From: Latrodectus hesperus
Taxonomy: Eukaryota > Arthropoda > Arachnida > Araneae > Theridiidae
NCBI GenBank assembly: GCA_037975125.1
Contig: CM075857.1
Location: forward strand, 28,493,749-28,557,748
DNA: 64,000 bases
Direction: 5' to 3'
Part shown: positions 38,265 through 48,950 of the stretch, piece after piece
Layout of the letters: each line of letters starts with the position of its first letter
Position numbering within the stretch: position 1 is the first letter of the stretch
The notes under the pieces: model-generated
Seen by the model: the letters and a program-made list of their open reading frames with translations, nothing else
Databases searched by the model: none
Told to the model about the DNA's origin: nothing
Position numbers and translations under genes: made by a program

Positions 38265-39715
38265 CAGTGACGGACCCTCAAATTGCAACACTAAGAAAGT
38301 CAAGAGATATCACAACAAAATTTATTTTGTAGATAACATGTTGGCCAAGTATCAAATGATTAAATTTATAGACTTCTGTAAACTGTGGTTCCTGTCAAAA
38401 TCAGTAGCCAAAGTACCCCCCTCCCATTGTTGGAGATCACCGCTGCCACATGCCTTGGCATTGATTCAAAGAGACTTTAGATACAGTATCTTTTACTTAC
38501 TTTACAGAGATTTTGGACTTTGAATACTTCTTGGGGTACAGCAGACCAAGCAGCTTCCACACGTTACCAAAGTTGATCTCGTGTGACAGCTGGGTATGTA
38601 ATCTGGGTCAATCGTTGAGCATAATGGACCCCATGTTTTCTATCGGCGAAAAATCCAGAGCACGACCCGGCCAGGGAAGCAATTCAATCTGGCGATTGAT
38701 GAAGAACCCTTGGACAATACGCGTCCTGTGTAATCGCAAATTATCCTGTTGAAATTTAGCTGTTGGCAAGCCCTGAAGATATGTAAAAAAACTTACTCTA
38801 ATACCGCGGAGATTAGCGCTGGCTGTTGAATAAACCTGCAATGCATACTAAAAGAGTGTAAGAGATATCCAAAACTGCCCCATACCATAAAAGCCGGCGC
38901 AGGACCTGTGTGGTCATGCATAACGCAGCTGTTCAGCACCCTCTCTCCATGGTGTCTCTAGACTCGAGTGCGACCATCATGGTGTGGCAGACAGATACGT
39001 GACTCGTCAGTAAGGACAATTTCATTCCTTTCTGCTGTCCACATCTTTCTTTCATTGCACCATTGCTGGCGGATACGTCCGTGATTCTTCGTCAAGGGTA
39101 GACGAAGCAATGGACGTCTTGCGGACAGATCACTCTGGTCTAAACGACGTCGAATGGTGCGCGCAGACACTGGATGATGCGTTACAGATTGAATGTGCTG
39201 TGTATGGTTTGTAATGTGGTTGAGTGATCTGTCATTGCCATGCTCAAAATTTGCCTATCATCACGTTAAGTGGTGCACTTATGTGGATGTGATTGAACAC
39301 GTCGGTCCGTCTTACCATCCTGCATCCGACGATCACACCCACATTACAGTGTTTGGGTTTTGTCCAACACGACTATTGATTTCCCTGAAATATAATCCAC
39401 AATCTCAGTAGGCCACTGTCCTTCCTTTATCAAACTTGGATACTTGATAAAAATGATCACTATTTTCTACGAGTCATAATTGATAGTTTTTTTTTTTTTG
39501 AAGAAACCAGAAGAAAAACACAATTGCCGAACTTGAAATCATCGAAATCTCCAAGCTTTAAATAGGGCTCTGAAGTGGCAGCACATGCACGCGTGATGTG
39601 CGTCTGAGCTGTAATTCTAATCATTTGAATATCTCACCTCCGTTAATGCATGAGGTAAACTTCTTGTCATTCATATGCATTCTTCAGGGTGTTGCATTTA
39701 TGATGGCCAGCAGTG
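38265..39715 (-). mobile_element. Third Tc1-like transposon
   Basis: The right end, reverse-complemented, reads CACTGCTGGCCATCATAAAT then GCAACACC. The left end reads CAGTGACGGACCCTCAAATT then GCAACAC. The inverted repeats are diverged but match at ATTGCAACAC/AATGCAACAC. TA follows the right end (39716-39717). The transposase is on the minus strand. Confidence 0.82.
38600..39420 (-). pseudogene. Tc1-like transposase, broken
   Basis: The minus strand carries a helix-turn-helix/linker piece (39170-38958) with SARTIRRRLDQSDLSARRPL and the first catalytic phrase LTDESRICLPHHDGRTRV. A second piece (38841-38608) has FQQDNLRLHRTRIVQGFF and ALDFSPIENMGS. The spacing from the second Asp to the Glu is 34 residues (DD34E). 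The pieces lie in different frames, and the N-terminus (about 39420-39190) is disrupted. It belongs to a different Tc1 lineage from the two elements at 1.7 and 3.9 kb, judging by the linker and the terminal repeats. Confidence 0.87.
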
Positions 39716-39717
39716 TA

Positions 39718-40085
39718 TCTATTACAAAGCCATATTAAGCACAAAAATACTAAACTTTTAGAAATTATTTAAATGATTGATGAATTACTTTGTGTCTTTC
39801 TTGCTCCCTTTATTTTACTCCAACTTATATTAAATACTTTATACATTGTCTTTTTTTGTGAGAGTAACTTATATTAAGAGAGTCCTTTAATTATCTTAAT
39901 GTTGATTTTTGCGAAGAAGGAAAAAGAAACATCAGATTATTTTTTCCTAAGTTCTCTAAACGTTTTGGTTAGAAAATTTTATTAACTTTTAATGTTTTGT
40001 TGTACGATGAATGCTAAGATTTCATTTTGATTCAGTTAGAGTTAGTTGTAGGTATTAAAACATTATTTTTTTTAAATGGAAGCAC
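39718..40085. other. AT-rich non-coding spacer
   Basis: Nothing recognised. Confidence 0.5.
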
Positions 40086-40372
40086 TGGGTGACTAAACTT
40101 TTACCACAAAAAGGTCGGAAACTGCTACTCATTTATCGTTAGCCAGTGGTCACCTATGAACCAAGTCACGGAGGCTAGTAACATTACCCACGCCATACTA
40201 CTGCAAACTCTTTTATAACATGGGACAAATTCATACATCATTTTGGAAGAAAGGACAGAAAAACACAGAGAGAAAGTAATATCCATGCCCAAATCGGATT
40301 CAAATTCGGTATTAATAACCTAGGAGTAGAAAACACTAACCACTTAGTCATCTGTCGGCTCGTTGAAAAATT
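40086..40372 (-). repeat. tRNA-derived SINE, third family
   Basis: The minus-strand head reads GATGACTAAGTGGTTAGTG (good A box), then GAATTTGAATCC (B box) about 45 bases on. A unique body extends to about 40086. The downstream limit is a guess. Confidence 0.5.
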
Positions 40373-40678
40373 ATAACATAGTCTTTTTTTATTAAGAAAC
40401 CAAACATAGGAGCTTGAACCAGCTTATATGTCCCACGAAAAGTAACTGTCATCTTTTTAAGGCACAATGTATATTTTCAGATGATTTCATGGCATGTTAA
40501 TGTTCTGCGGAAATGATTTAGTCGACCATCTTGCAAAGGAGGGTTCAGATACATCCTGTTCTTTTTCACTTCAGAATTTTTGTAATTAGAGTTATTACTA
40601 TGGCAAAAAACCAAAACAAAAAAAATTTTAATGCTACCTTTCACGATTGGAATGAAGGCAATAAAACCAGGACTTTAT

Positions 40679-40990
40679 CTAAATCTCTCTTGTGACAGGC
40701 AGACCAAGATATGTCTGTCCCGATTTTCCAGTGAGCATTTGAAAGTTCTCACTTACTCCGGAGGTAATATGAGGTTTTCTTTTTGCCCTAAATGGCGGCG
40801 AGAACGAGCTCAGCACTTCTTGGATTACTTTGGATAGCATTGGAATGAACTGGGTGAATTTCCACAACTGTCCACTTCTTGTTTCTTGATATTGACCTTG
40901 TATCTTGACTTTATTAATGTCAATGGCTTCATTGATCTTGTTTGACTCCGTCATAGCAGATGGGAGATTAGAAACAACAATATATAACAA
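40679..40990 (-). CDS. Unrecognised ORF, possible host exon
   Basis: A 103-codon minus-strand frame that is clearly less AT-rich than its surroundings, with varied, protein-like composition (for example GQLWKFTQFIPMLSKVIQEV). No known domain is recognised, and no transposon ends or repeat partners were seen. Inside it, CCGGA is followed on the minus strand by GTAAGT, a strong splice-donor match at about 40756-40761. It could be a 3'-truncated exon of a host gene or of an unknown element. Start and stop are those of the open frame only. Confidence 0.3.
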   Translation of the reverse strand: MLYIVVSNLPSAMTESNKINEAIDINKVKIQGQYQETRSGQLWKFTQFIPMLSKVIQEVLSSFSPPFRAKRKPHITSGVSENFQMLTGKSGQTYLGLPVTREI

Positions 40991-41515
40991 ACATTATTAA
41001 AAAAAACATTTTAAAATTTCTTGAACTTAGCTTTTTATTGAAAATGTTAATGGATAGCTACGGAATACTGATAATGTTAATTCATATGAAGTTTTAATTA
41101 GATTTACATTTACGTAGACTAAGTTTATTAAGTTAGAAAGAGAGAGAAAGATTGAGGCTGAATCTGCACAGTTACACTCTTTGTATTTGCATAGTTACAC
41201 CCTTTGCTACTATTGCATAGGGCTCATTATCTAAAAGAATCTTTCTGGAATCTAATAATATGCAGCGTAAGTTAAAAATTGCTTACAACAGTCCCTGATA
41301 GTTATTCTGGCTATTTTGCGTTGCCAGAAAAAGTACAGTTTGTGCAACTGTTTGTATCATTGTATTAAACAGCTGGATATGAATGTTAATTTTATTTTTC
41401 TGAATACATATATGTTTAGATGGGTGCTCGGTACTTTTATAGATTTGAAATCTTGCAACAATACAGTAAATTTTACAGCAAATATAGGCTCCAATCAATG
41501 AGAAGCATTGCGTGC

Positions 41516-41806
<291 letters not shown>

Positions 41807-42007
41807 AATCAGAAGTGGGATTTGAAGATCCATATACGCAACCAACGATAACGAAGTACGTAAACTTCGTTCGAATTATGTTTTTAAAATAAAACGCAAT
41901 TCAAAATAATGGATAGCAACGAAACGACGAACAGGTACGAATTTTATATAAAGATATAAAGTGACTTAAATTACTCGATTGCGTTTACGTTTTTCAAAAA
42001 AAAATGT

Positions 42008-43230
42008 ATGGCTTGTATAGGAAATTATAAGGAAGCTTGTTTGTTACAATTGGCGACGGAATTAGGTGAAACTGTTGATAGTAGCATGAAAAACTCTTGT
42101 TTAAGGCTGTTGATTGAAAAGTCGCCAAATTATGATGAAGAATTTGCTAAAATAATGCTGAATAGGTTAGTTGAAGAAGAAAAAGAACGAAAGCAAGAAG
42201 AAAAAGAACGACTTGAAATTGAAAGACAAGAGCGATTGGAAATGCAACGATTAGAAACGGAACGCATAGAAAAAGAGAGCTTACGAATTGGAAAAATTAC
42301 GCATTGCTAATAGCCGTGAAATAAACAACGAAAGTAACGTAGACCAGGAAGTGGTTTTGGTTAAACCGAACAACGATTTGCAGAAGCTAATTCGCAAATT
42401 TGATCTTAAGGAATCGGAAATAAGTTTATATTTGGTTCTATTTGAGCGCCAAGCACGAAGGGCTAAAATACCTGAAGAAGAGTGAGTTTATCATCGATTG
42501 GGATCATTACCGTAAGAGATCACACAAATAAATGCTAGGAAACCTGAAGAAAAAGCTAATAATTACGACCATATTAAGAAATTGTTGTTGAAACGTTTTA
42601 AACTCAGTCCGGAGAAATTTCATCAAAAGTTTATTTTTCATCAAAACACAAATAGTACTTGGAGTGACTACGCCTGTGAATTACAGAACTATTTTGAAGA
42701 ATGGATTTCAGGACTAGGAATAAAGGATTTTCAAGGTCTGAAGGACTTGATGATTACGGATCAGGTGAAACGCCGAGTTCCGGCTGAATTGGAAGAACAT
42801 TTCATCGACGAATGGGCGAAATTTTTGACGCCAAAAGAACTCGCTGATAATCTGGATGAATATGAAACGGTGCGAAATAATAGAACGAAATCTCAAGTTT
42901 TTGAACGCAAACAAGCAAACAACTTTAATAAGAGTCCAAATAATTCTCGTTATCAACGTCCAGGTAATTTTAATGACAATAAAATTGAAAACCAATTCAA
43001 CAAGTAGAAACAAATGAAAACAATAGTGCAACGGGTGTCCGCAAGTCAATTCGTAATGAGAAGGGTGAACCGAACTGTTTCAATTTTAACTACTATGGAC
43101 ACATTTCTAAGGACTGCCCTGAAAAGAAAAAGGATTCTGAGAAGGTCGTTACAAATTTGATATCTAAAACATCAAACAGCTCAAACGCATTACTTTATAT
43201 TAAGAAGGCAAAAATTAATGAAGAAATTTA
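42008..43230 (+). pseudogene. Gypsy A2 gag, frameshifted
   Basis: Starts MACIGNYKEACLLQLATELG with an N-terminal helical segment. A long Glu/Arg/Lys coiled coil (to about 42300) and a capsid-like region (42582-43007, LLLKRFKLSPEKFHQKF and LKDLMITDQVKRRVPAELEEHF) follow. The zinc knuckle lies at about 43075-43116 and reads CFNFNYYGHISKDC, so the second Cys of CX2CX4HX4C is replaced by Phe. Frame breaks near 42295 and stops near 42485 and 43007 make it inactive. The layout matches the gag of elements A1 and C. Confidence 0.82.
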
Positions 43231-43915
43231 GTAGATTCAATGAATGATACTGGAAGTTCTTGCGGTTTAAGAAGAAATCAGTTGCTGATAAGTTGGGTAT
43301 GGTTATTATTCCCGAAGTCACTGATATTTATGGATTTGGAAATCAGATTAAACCAGTAAGTAAAGGACTTGGAAAGGCAATAGTGGATATTGAAATCGAC
43401 GATGTTTTAGGTAAAGAAACCACCATTCTTTTAGTTAATGATGAGTCTCTGCCAGTGGATTTATTGGTTGGGAGGACGTGGTTAGATTTGCCTCATATTG
43501 CTTATGCTAGGGTAGGAAATGAGCTGCACATTGATAAAGCACCATTCAATAAACTACATATCAATCTAAATAAAATGAGAGTTTCTTTGAAAGCTGTAGA
43601 AGAAACAGTGTTAGAAAGGAATACTATTAATTTCGTTCAATGTAAGTCGGATGAGCAGAAGGAAGGTTTTCTGTTCATGAGAGACAGACAAAATGTGTTG
43701 ACTGTTTATTAGAAATGAAGGAAGGAAGGTTAATAGTACCCATTTCAAATGTACATAGTGAAAATGTTATATTAAGGAAAGGTCAATGCGTCGGGAGATG
43801 TGAAGCTGTAGAGTTTTATTCATGTGAAGATGGTATTCCGGTAAATGAAGACTACAATGTTGAAAATCCAGTTATTGGCACTAAATGTAAGAGAAAATAT
43901 TTTTACATTGGCTGA
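43230..43915 (+). pseudogene. Gypsy A2 protease and downstream linker
   Basis: The retropepsin active site NDTGSSCG lies at about 43243-43262, followed by an open stretch to 43712 with the flap-like LLVGRTWLDLPHIAY. A second open stretch in another frame (43715-43915, EGRLIVPISNVHSENVILRKG) connects to pol. The protease would process Gag-Pol, but here the frames are disconnected. Confidence 0.78.
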
Positions 43916-45230
43916 AGATCCAACAAAATCAGAAGATGAGACTTCTAAAAGACCCCTTACATTGGAAGATATAAAAACTGATGAAAATGTAATTGTAGAT
44001 CAGAAGCAAGAGTTACTTACTCTCTTGAATGAATACAGAGATTGCGTTGCAACAAATCTTAGTGAACTTGTATTCACGAATTTGATTACAATGGAAATCA
44101 AGGAAATAGAAGGTAGCAAGCCAGTTTGTACGCGTCCTTATAGGTCAAATGCAGAAGAACGGGCCATAATTAAAGACATTGTGAAAGAATGGAAAGAAAA
44201 TGGAGTTGTTAGCGAAACTAGATCTCCTAATGCAAGTCCTGTGATGGTTGTAAAGAAGAAAACGGGAGACCATCATTTGATCGTGGATTACAGAAAGTTA
44301 AACTTACAGACGGTTAAAGACAAATACCCTTTACCTAGAATTGATGACCTGTTTGAGACTTTGAATAACTGTAATGTATTTACGACATTGGACTTGGCCC
44401 ATGGATATTTACAAATTCCATTAAGCGAATCTGCGAAAGAAAATACTGCCTTCATAACACCTGATGAAACCGGGCAGTTTGAAAGGTTGACTTTTGGACT
44501 AACCAATGCTCCAGCAGAATTCCAGCGCATGATGCACTTGGCATTGGGACCATTGTTAGATAAAGAAGTACTATGCTTTTTAGATGACATTCTTGTACCG
44601 GCAAAAACTTGGACGGAAATGATGGAGAAAATGAAGCGTGTTTTAGAAAGGTTGAAATCTCCACATTTAACGTTGAAACTGTCAAAATGCGAATTTGGTA
44701 AAGAAGAAATTGAATTCTTGGGTTTTGTGGTTAACAAACATGGAAATCAACCAGGACGAAGAAAAGTTAGTGCTGTTGCCCAGTTCCCAATTCCAAAGAA
44801 CGTACTTGAAGTAAGAAGATACTTGGGTTTAACTAGTTTCATCAGACGTGTTATACCGAATTATGCATTGCATGCTGAATCATTGCCCCGACTTACACGC
44901 AAAGATGTTGCGTTTCAGTGGAATGAAGAACAACAAGCGGCATTTGACAAACTGAAAGAAGACCTGACTAAACAACCAACATTTGCACTCTACAATCCCA
45001 ACGCCCAGGCGGAAGTACATACAGATGCAAGCTCTGATGGTATTGCAGGCATGTTGTTGCAATATGGAGATGACGGAAAACTTCATTTGGTTTATTGTGT
45101 TAGCAAAAAGACAACAGCAGCTGAGTCGAAATACCATTCCAGTAAATTGGAGCTGATGGCTATAATATGGACACAAGGTTTGGTTTGCTTGTCGCTCAAA
45201 GGTTATTTTTTGCCCACGAGGGCTAATTAG
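43845..45230 (+). pseudogene. Gypsy A2 reverse transcriptase and RNase H start
   Basis: An open frame of 461 codons, of which those up to 45173 are element-derived. It contains GSKPVCTRPYRSNAEERAII, RT fingers VVKKKTGDHHLIVDYRKLN, palm FTTLDLAHGYLQIPL, the catalytic box FLDD (about 44576-44587), thumb/connection LGLTSFIRRVIPNYA and the RNase H start EVHTDASSDGIAG. RT copies the element RNA and RNase H removes the RNA strand. The frame then runs into a SINE at 45174. Upstream, a frame change separates it from protease. Confidence 0.88.
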
Positions 45231-45355
45231 ACCGGGACCTATGGTTTAAAGTGAATTCCGAACCACTACAAACATCCATGCACAAGGTGGGATTCGAACC
45301 CACGAACTGTTGAACCGAAGGCAAGAGCGCTAACCATTCGGCTGCCAGCTCGGCG
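45174..45355 (-). repeat. tRNA-derived SINE, family 1, inserted in A2 pol
   Basis: Minus-strand head GCTGGCAGCCGAATGGTTAG (A box) and GTGGGTTCGAATCCCACC (B box), then a body matching 12939-13082. It is flanked by an 8-bp duplication, TATGGACA (45166-45173) and TATGTACA (45356-45363), with one mismatch. The 182-bp insert lies in the RNase H coding region, so it is younger than A2. Confidence 0.9.
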
Positions 45356-45363
45356 TATGTACA

Positions 45364-46974
45364 CTAGAACGACTTCGACAGTTTTTGTTGGGTATCAGTT
45401 TTACTATACTGACTGATTGCCAAGCTTTGATTTATATGAATGCTAAAAAGTCCAATAACCCCCAGATTGCACGTTGGAGTCTCTTCATTCAAGAATATGA
45501 TTTCGAAATCCGACATAGACCAGGTATTAAAATGTCTCACATTGATGCAATCAGTAGAGCACCAGTTCAAAACGCTTCAGATACGCTAGGCTCTTTGATA
45601 GAAAACAATTTAGTGGTTTGCCTAACGTTGAGCGTAGAAGATAAAGTACTCATGATGCAGCATTCAGATAATGCTTTGAAGGAATTAATTACAATTCTCA
45701 AGAAAGAAGTCGAAGACAGATCTAAAGAAGAAAACCAAAAAGTGCAGAATTACGTTTTGAAAGGAAATAGACTATTTCGTGTCATCAAAGAAGGAGACAA
45801 AGAAAAACTCTCATTCGTCATACCAAAGAGTATGAGAAAAAGCATGGTTGTAAAGTTTCATGACCTTATGGGACACTTTGCTGTAGACAAGACAGCGTCG
45901 AAAATCAAGGAACTATATTGGTTTCCTTCTATGAAGAGATATGTTCGCCGCCATATTTCTATGTGCTTTGAATGCTTAGTCAATAAGGTACCAGGTGGAA
46001 AGAGACAAGGCCTACTCCATCCTATACCGACAGGAAAAAGACCATTTTCGACAGCACATCTTGATCATCTAGGCCCCTTCGTAACCAGTTCCAAAAGAAA
46101 CAAAGAGTTGTTTGTCATCATTGATAACATGACAATATTTGTACGTCTCTATCCTGTAAAAGATACATCGTCAAAGAACGTTCTGAAATCAGTTGAGAAT
46201 TTTGTAGAAGCTTTCGGGTTACCCGATCGTTTCATATCAGATAGAGGTTCTTGCTTCACTTCACGTGATTTTCAAAAGTTTTGCGATGATAATGGAATCT
46301 CCCATACATTGAATTCTACTTCTCATCCTCAAGCAAACGGAATGGTTGAGAGAGTTAACAGAACGATATTGTCCACCATCGTAACGTCAATGGAAAATGA
46401 ATATCAAAAGGATTGGGACAGCAAGATCAAAGAAGTAAAAAGAAACTTGAACAACACTGTGAACAAGACTCTTGGGAAAACACCATTTGAAGTACTTCAT
46501 GGATTTGTGCCAAGATTCAAAGATGGAATTTTGAGGCTGCTTGCAGATGAAGAAAGTGAAGTATGGAATGACCCAGTGAAACTGCAACCTGAAGCAAGGG
46601 CAAAAATCGCAAAACAGCAAGAGAAAACTAAAGCATTATACGACAAAAAGAAATCAGGCACACTCTCATTCGACAAAGGAGAAGTCGTTGTAGTTAGAAG
46701 ACACCCAAAGGCCACCGGGGAGTCAACTAAAACGCAGTCACGATATCGAGGACCTATGGTCATCACAGAGGTACTCCCTAGCGATACATATAAAATATCC
46801 CAGTTAGAGGCTAATAACGGTCGCATGTATGCCACAACAGCTCATGTCAGTCAACTGAAGGCTTGGAAAGGTTGGGATGAGGATACTGATGATGCTTCCG
46901 ACGATGACTCTGGAGAAGAACTTGACAGTCAGAGACCTAAGCGAACAATCAGACTGCCACTGCTTTACCAGTGA
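45364..46974 (+). pseudogene. Gypsy A2 RNase H end and integrase
   Basis: Open from the SINE border to the stop at 46972-46974. The end of RNase H has LTDCQALIY and HIDAISR. The integrase zinc site has HDLMGH and CFECLVNK, with CX2C present. The core has HLDHLGPF, ISDRGSCF and GMVERVNR in the expected DDE order, followed by a C-terminal GPF/Y-like RYRGPMVITEVL and an acidic tail. Integrase would insert the cDNA. This half is itself undamaged, but it is cut off from the RT by the SINE. Confidence 0.88.
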
Positions 46975-47110
46975 CTCTGAACTGATTAAAAAAGACTTTA
47001 CAATAGAACTTATTATAATAATGTATATTACCTATCCTTATTGTTTTGTCTTTATGCAATTTTAAGTATTAGCTCAATTGAGGACAATTGAAAATGTCAG
47101 GATGGTCGAA

Positions 47111-47325
47111 TGTGAGTGCAAAGTTTCATACGCCTGAGTGGCAACATCAGTAGTTTTCATGGCAATTGTTTTGGTAGCTAAGTAAAATTTATGGAATGTA
47201 GTAACTAGTAACTGGGTAACGTAAATTAGTGAGTTCTCTTGTAAATAAATCTTTATTTATATATTATTTTATAATGATGACTCATCTATGTAGAATTAAG
47301 CACATTAAAATAAGAGAAGCCAACA
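47111..47325 (+). repeat. 3' LTR of A2
   Basis: 215 bp, TGTGAGTGCA to GCCAACA, followed by the duplicated GTGC. It lacks the AT expansion of the 5' copy. Confidence 0.92.
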
Positions 47326-47329
47326 GTGC

Positions 47330-47782
47330 TTAGTGAGCAAATTTGTTCGATTGGTTTGCAGTACGAACTGTTTGTTAACCGATCATCCACTGCATTCTGT
47401 ATTTCATAAATTATCCACTTTTCTGTGCAAATTTTATTTTGCGTAGATTACAGTAATTCATCATTGTACAGATGCCAAGTTAAATCTGATTAGCCTATCT
47501 CTAATATAATTAATTTGTATATAGAGTCAGGCTACCTTCCAGGTGATGGCGTTAAGAGATCTGAAATTATATACCAAATTAAAAATCTTACTACAAGATA
47601 CAGCCAATTAATTCTTCCAACTCATGATTCTCCTCTTTTCACTTAACTGTGAAAAAGGAAGAAATATGATCTAACTTTATTTTAGCGTATCTTATAACTA
47701 GATGATTATCAGCAATATTTCTTACAGCTGTGCTTGGAATCAAGAAAAAGTACTATGCATTTATATATAACGTAAGAATACT
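47330..47782. other. AT-rich spacer between elements A2 and C
   Basis: No gene or repeat recognised. Confidence 0.5.
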
Positions 47783-47941
47783 AAGATTTTCACCTTACAA
47801 CACAAGGGGTGGAAAAGATGGTACCTTATATAATGGGACACCTAATAGGTGCGCCATGTGGCAACAAAAGTTGACGGATCTTCGTAATTTTGATGCAGGA
47901 ACCAGACAAGAGAGCACTTTGCATTTACATATAATGCCAGG
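47783..47941 (+). repeat. Direct repeat, left copy (flanks element C)
   Basis: Resembles 55527-55690 at roughly 70-75% by eye. Shared phrases in order are CTTACAACAC, GATGGTACCTTATAT, TGGGACACC, TAGATGCAGGA/TGATGCAGGA. It includes the CCAGG target site of element C at its end. Confidence 0.7.
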
Positions 47942-48500
47942 TGTGATTGTTTCCACGAACCTGTCGTTTCCAGGATCGTTCAGTAATACGAAAGATCTTG
48001 GGTTTTTACTACACATTTATTTTACACAAAAAAAAAACACATAACATTAACTACAGACACAAACATAATTTTAAATGGTTCCTTTTTACATCATTTGAAA
48101 TACCAGAACTTTCCCCTGCCTGGAAACGGCACCTCCGCTACCACTCGTGGCGTTTTTCAAGAACCCCGTTCCTTTCGCTCCCACACACTTTCATGATCTC
48201 TTAAACTCCGCCTCCAGCGTCTCCCACATCCGTACACAACGAAACAGAAAGCCATCGTTTTTGAAGAGGACCAAATGGAACAACTTCGGAAGAAACTTGG
48301 CAGGAACTCTGCAACTTCTGGAAGTTCTCAGATTTCCAGTGAGCACGTCACTCGCTAAAACCAATCATACAAATCAATTAGCGCCACTCAAGAGATAAGA
48401 GGAACTCTATCGCTGTGCAGAATCTTAAATGTCCTCATAATTCTTTCGAAACTGACTCGGAGAAGTGCTGACTGCTTGCACAATGCTCTCATTATTGACA
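47942..48500 (-). repeat. 3' LTR of element C
   Basis: 559 bp, plus-strand TGTGATTGTT to ATTATTGACA. Confidence 0.95.
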
Positions 48501-48512
48501 CCTTCCCTCCAG
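48501..48512 (-). promoter_or_regulatory. Polypurine tract of element C
   Basis: The minus strand reads CTGGAGGGAAGG directly before the 3' LTR, the expected plus-strand primer of reverse transcription. Confidence 0.8.
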
Positions 48513-48950
48513 TTTCCATTGCTGGACCTTGTCCCGCGAATGGAAACTACGAAGAATCCTAGAATGTTTCTTTTACCTTTCATCACCATTCCACCAAGAG
48601 CCAACAATACCAAAATTCTAAATGTAACTTAACGATTAATCTATTTGCTGACATGCTACAGCTTACACATTTCTTTCATATTATCTTTAAAGGAAAACAG
48701 CCTATACTACTGCTATATCTATTATATTGATTACAACACAATATTATAATGTAAGAAAATAAGAATCAATATTAACATTAAAAAAAAATAACTATGCAAA
48801 TATTTTTCACACAACCTTATGAAAATTAACAACCAAAACAAATCGAAATAACTACAATATCTTATATAAAGTTAAATATGAATATTGTAATATGTCAGAA
48901 ATATTTTACTATTTCTTATGCTAGATTTATAATAAAAGAAATAAAAAAAA
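48513..48950 (-). other. 3' untranslated region of element C
   Basis: About 440 bp with no open frame. There is no env or second integrase downstream of RNase H. Confidence 0.7.

Noticed and set aside
48147..48398. 83-codon frame repeated at 48.15 and 55.17 kb as a duplicated gene
   Set aside because: Both copies are the same part of the two LTRs of element C; the duplication is the LTR pair.
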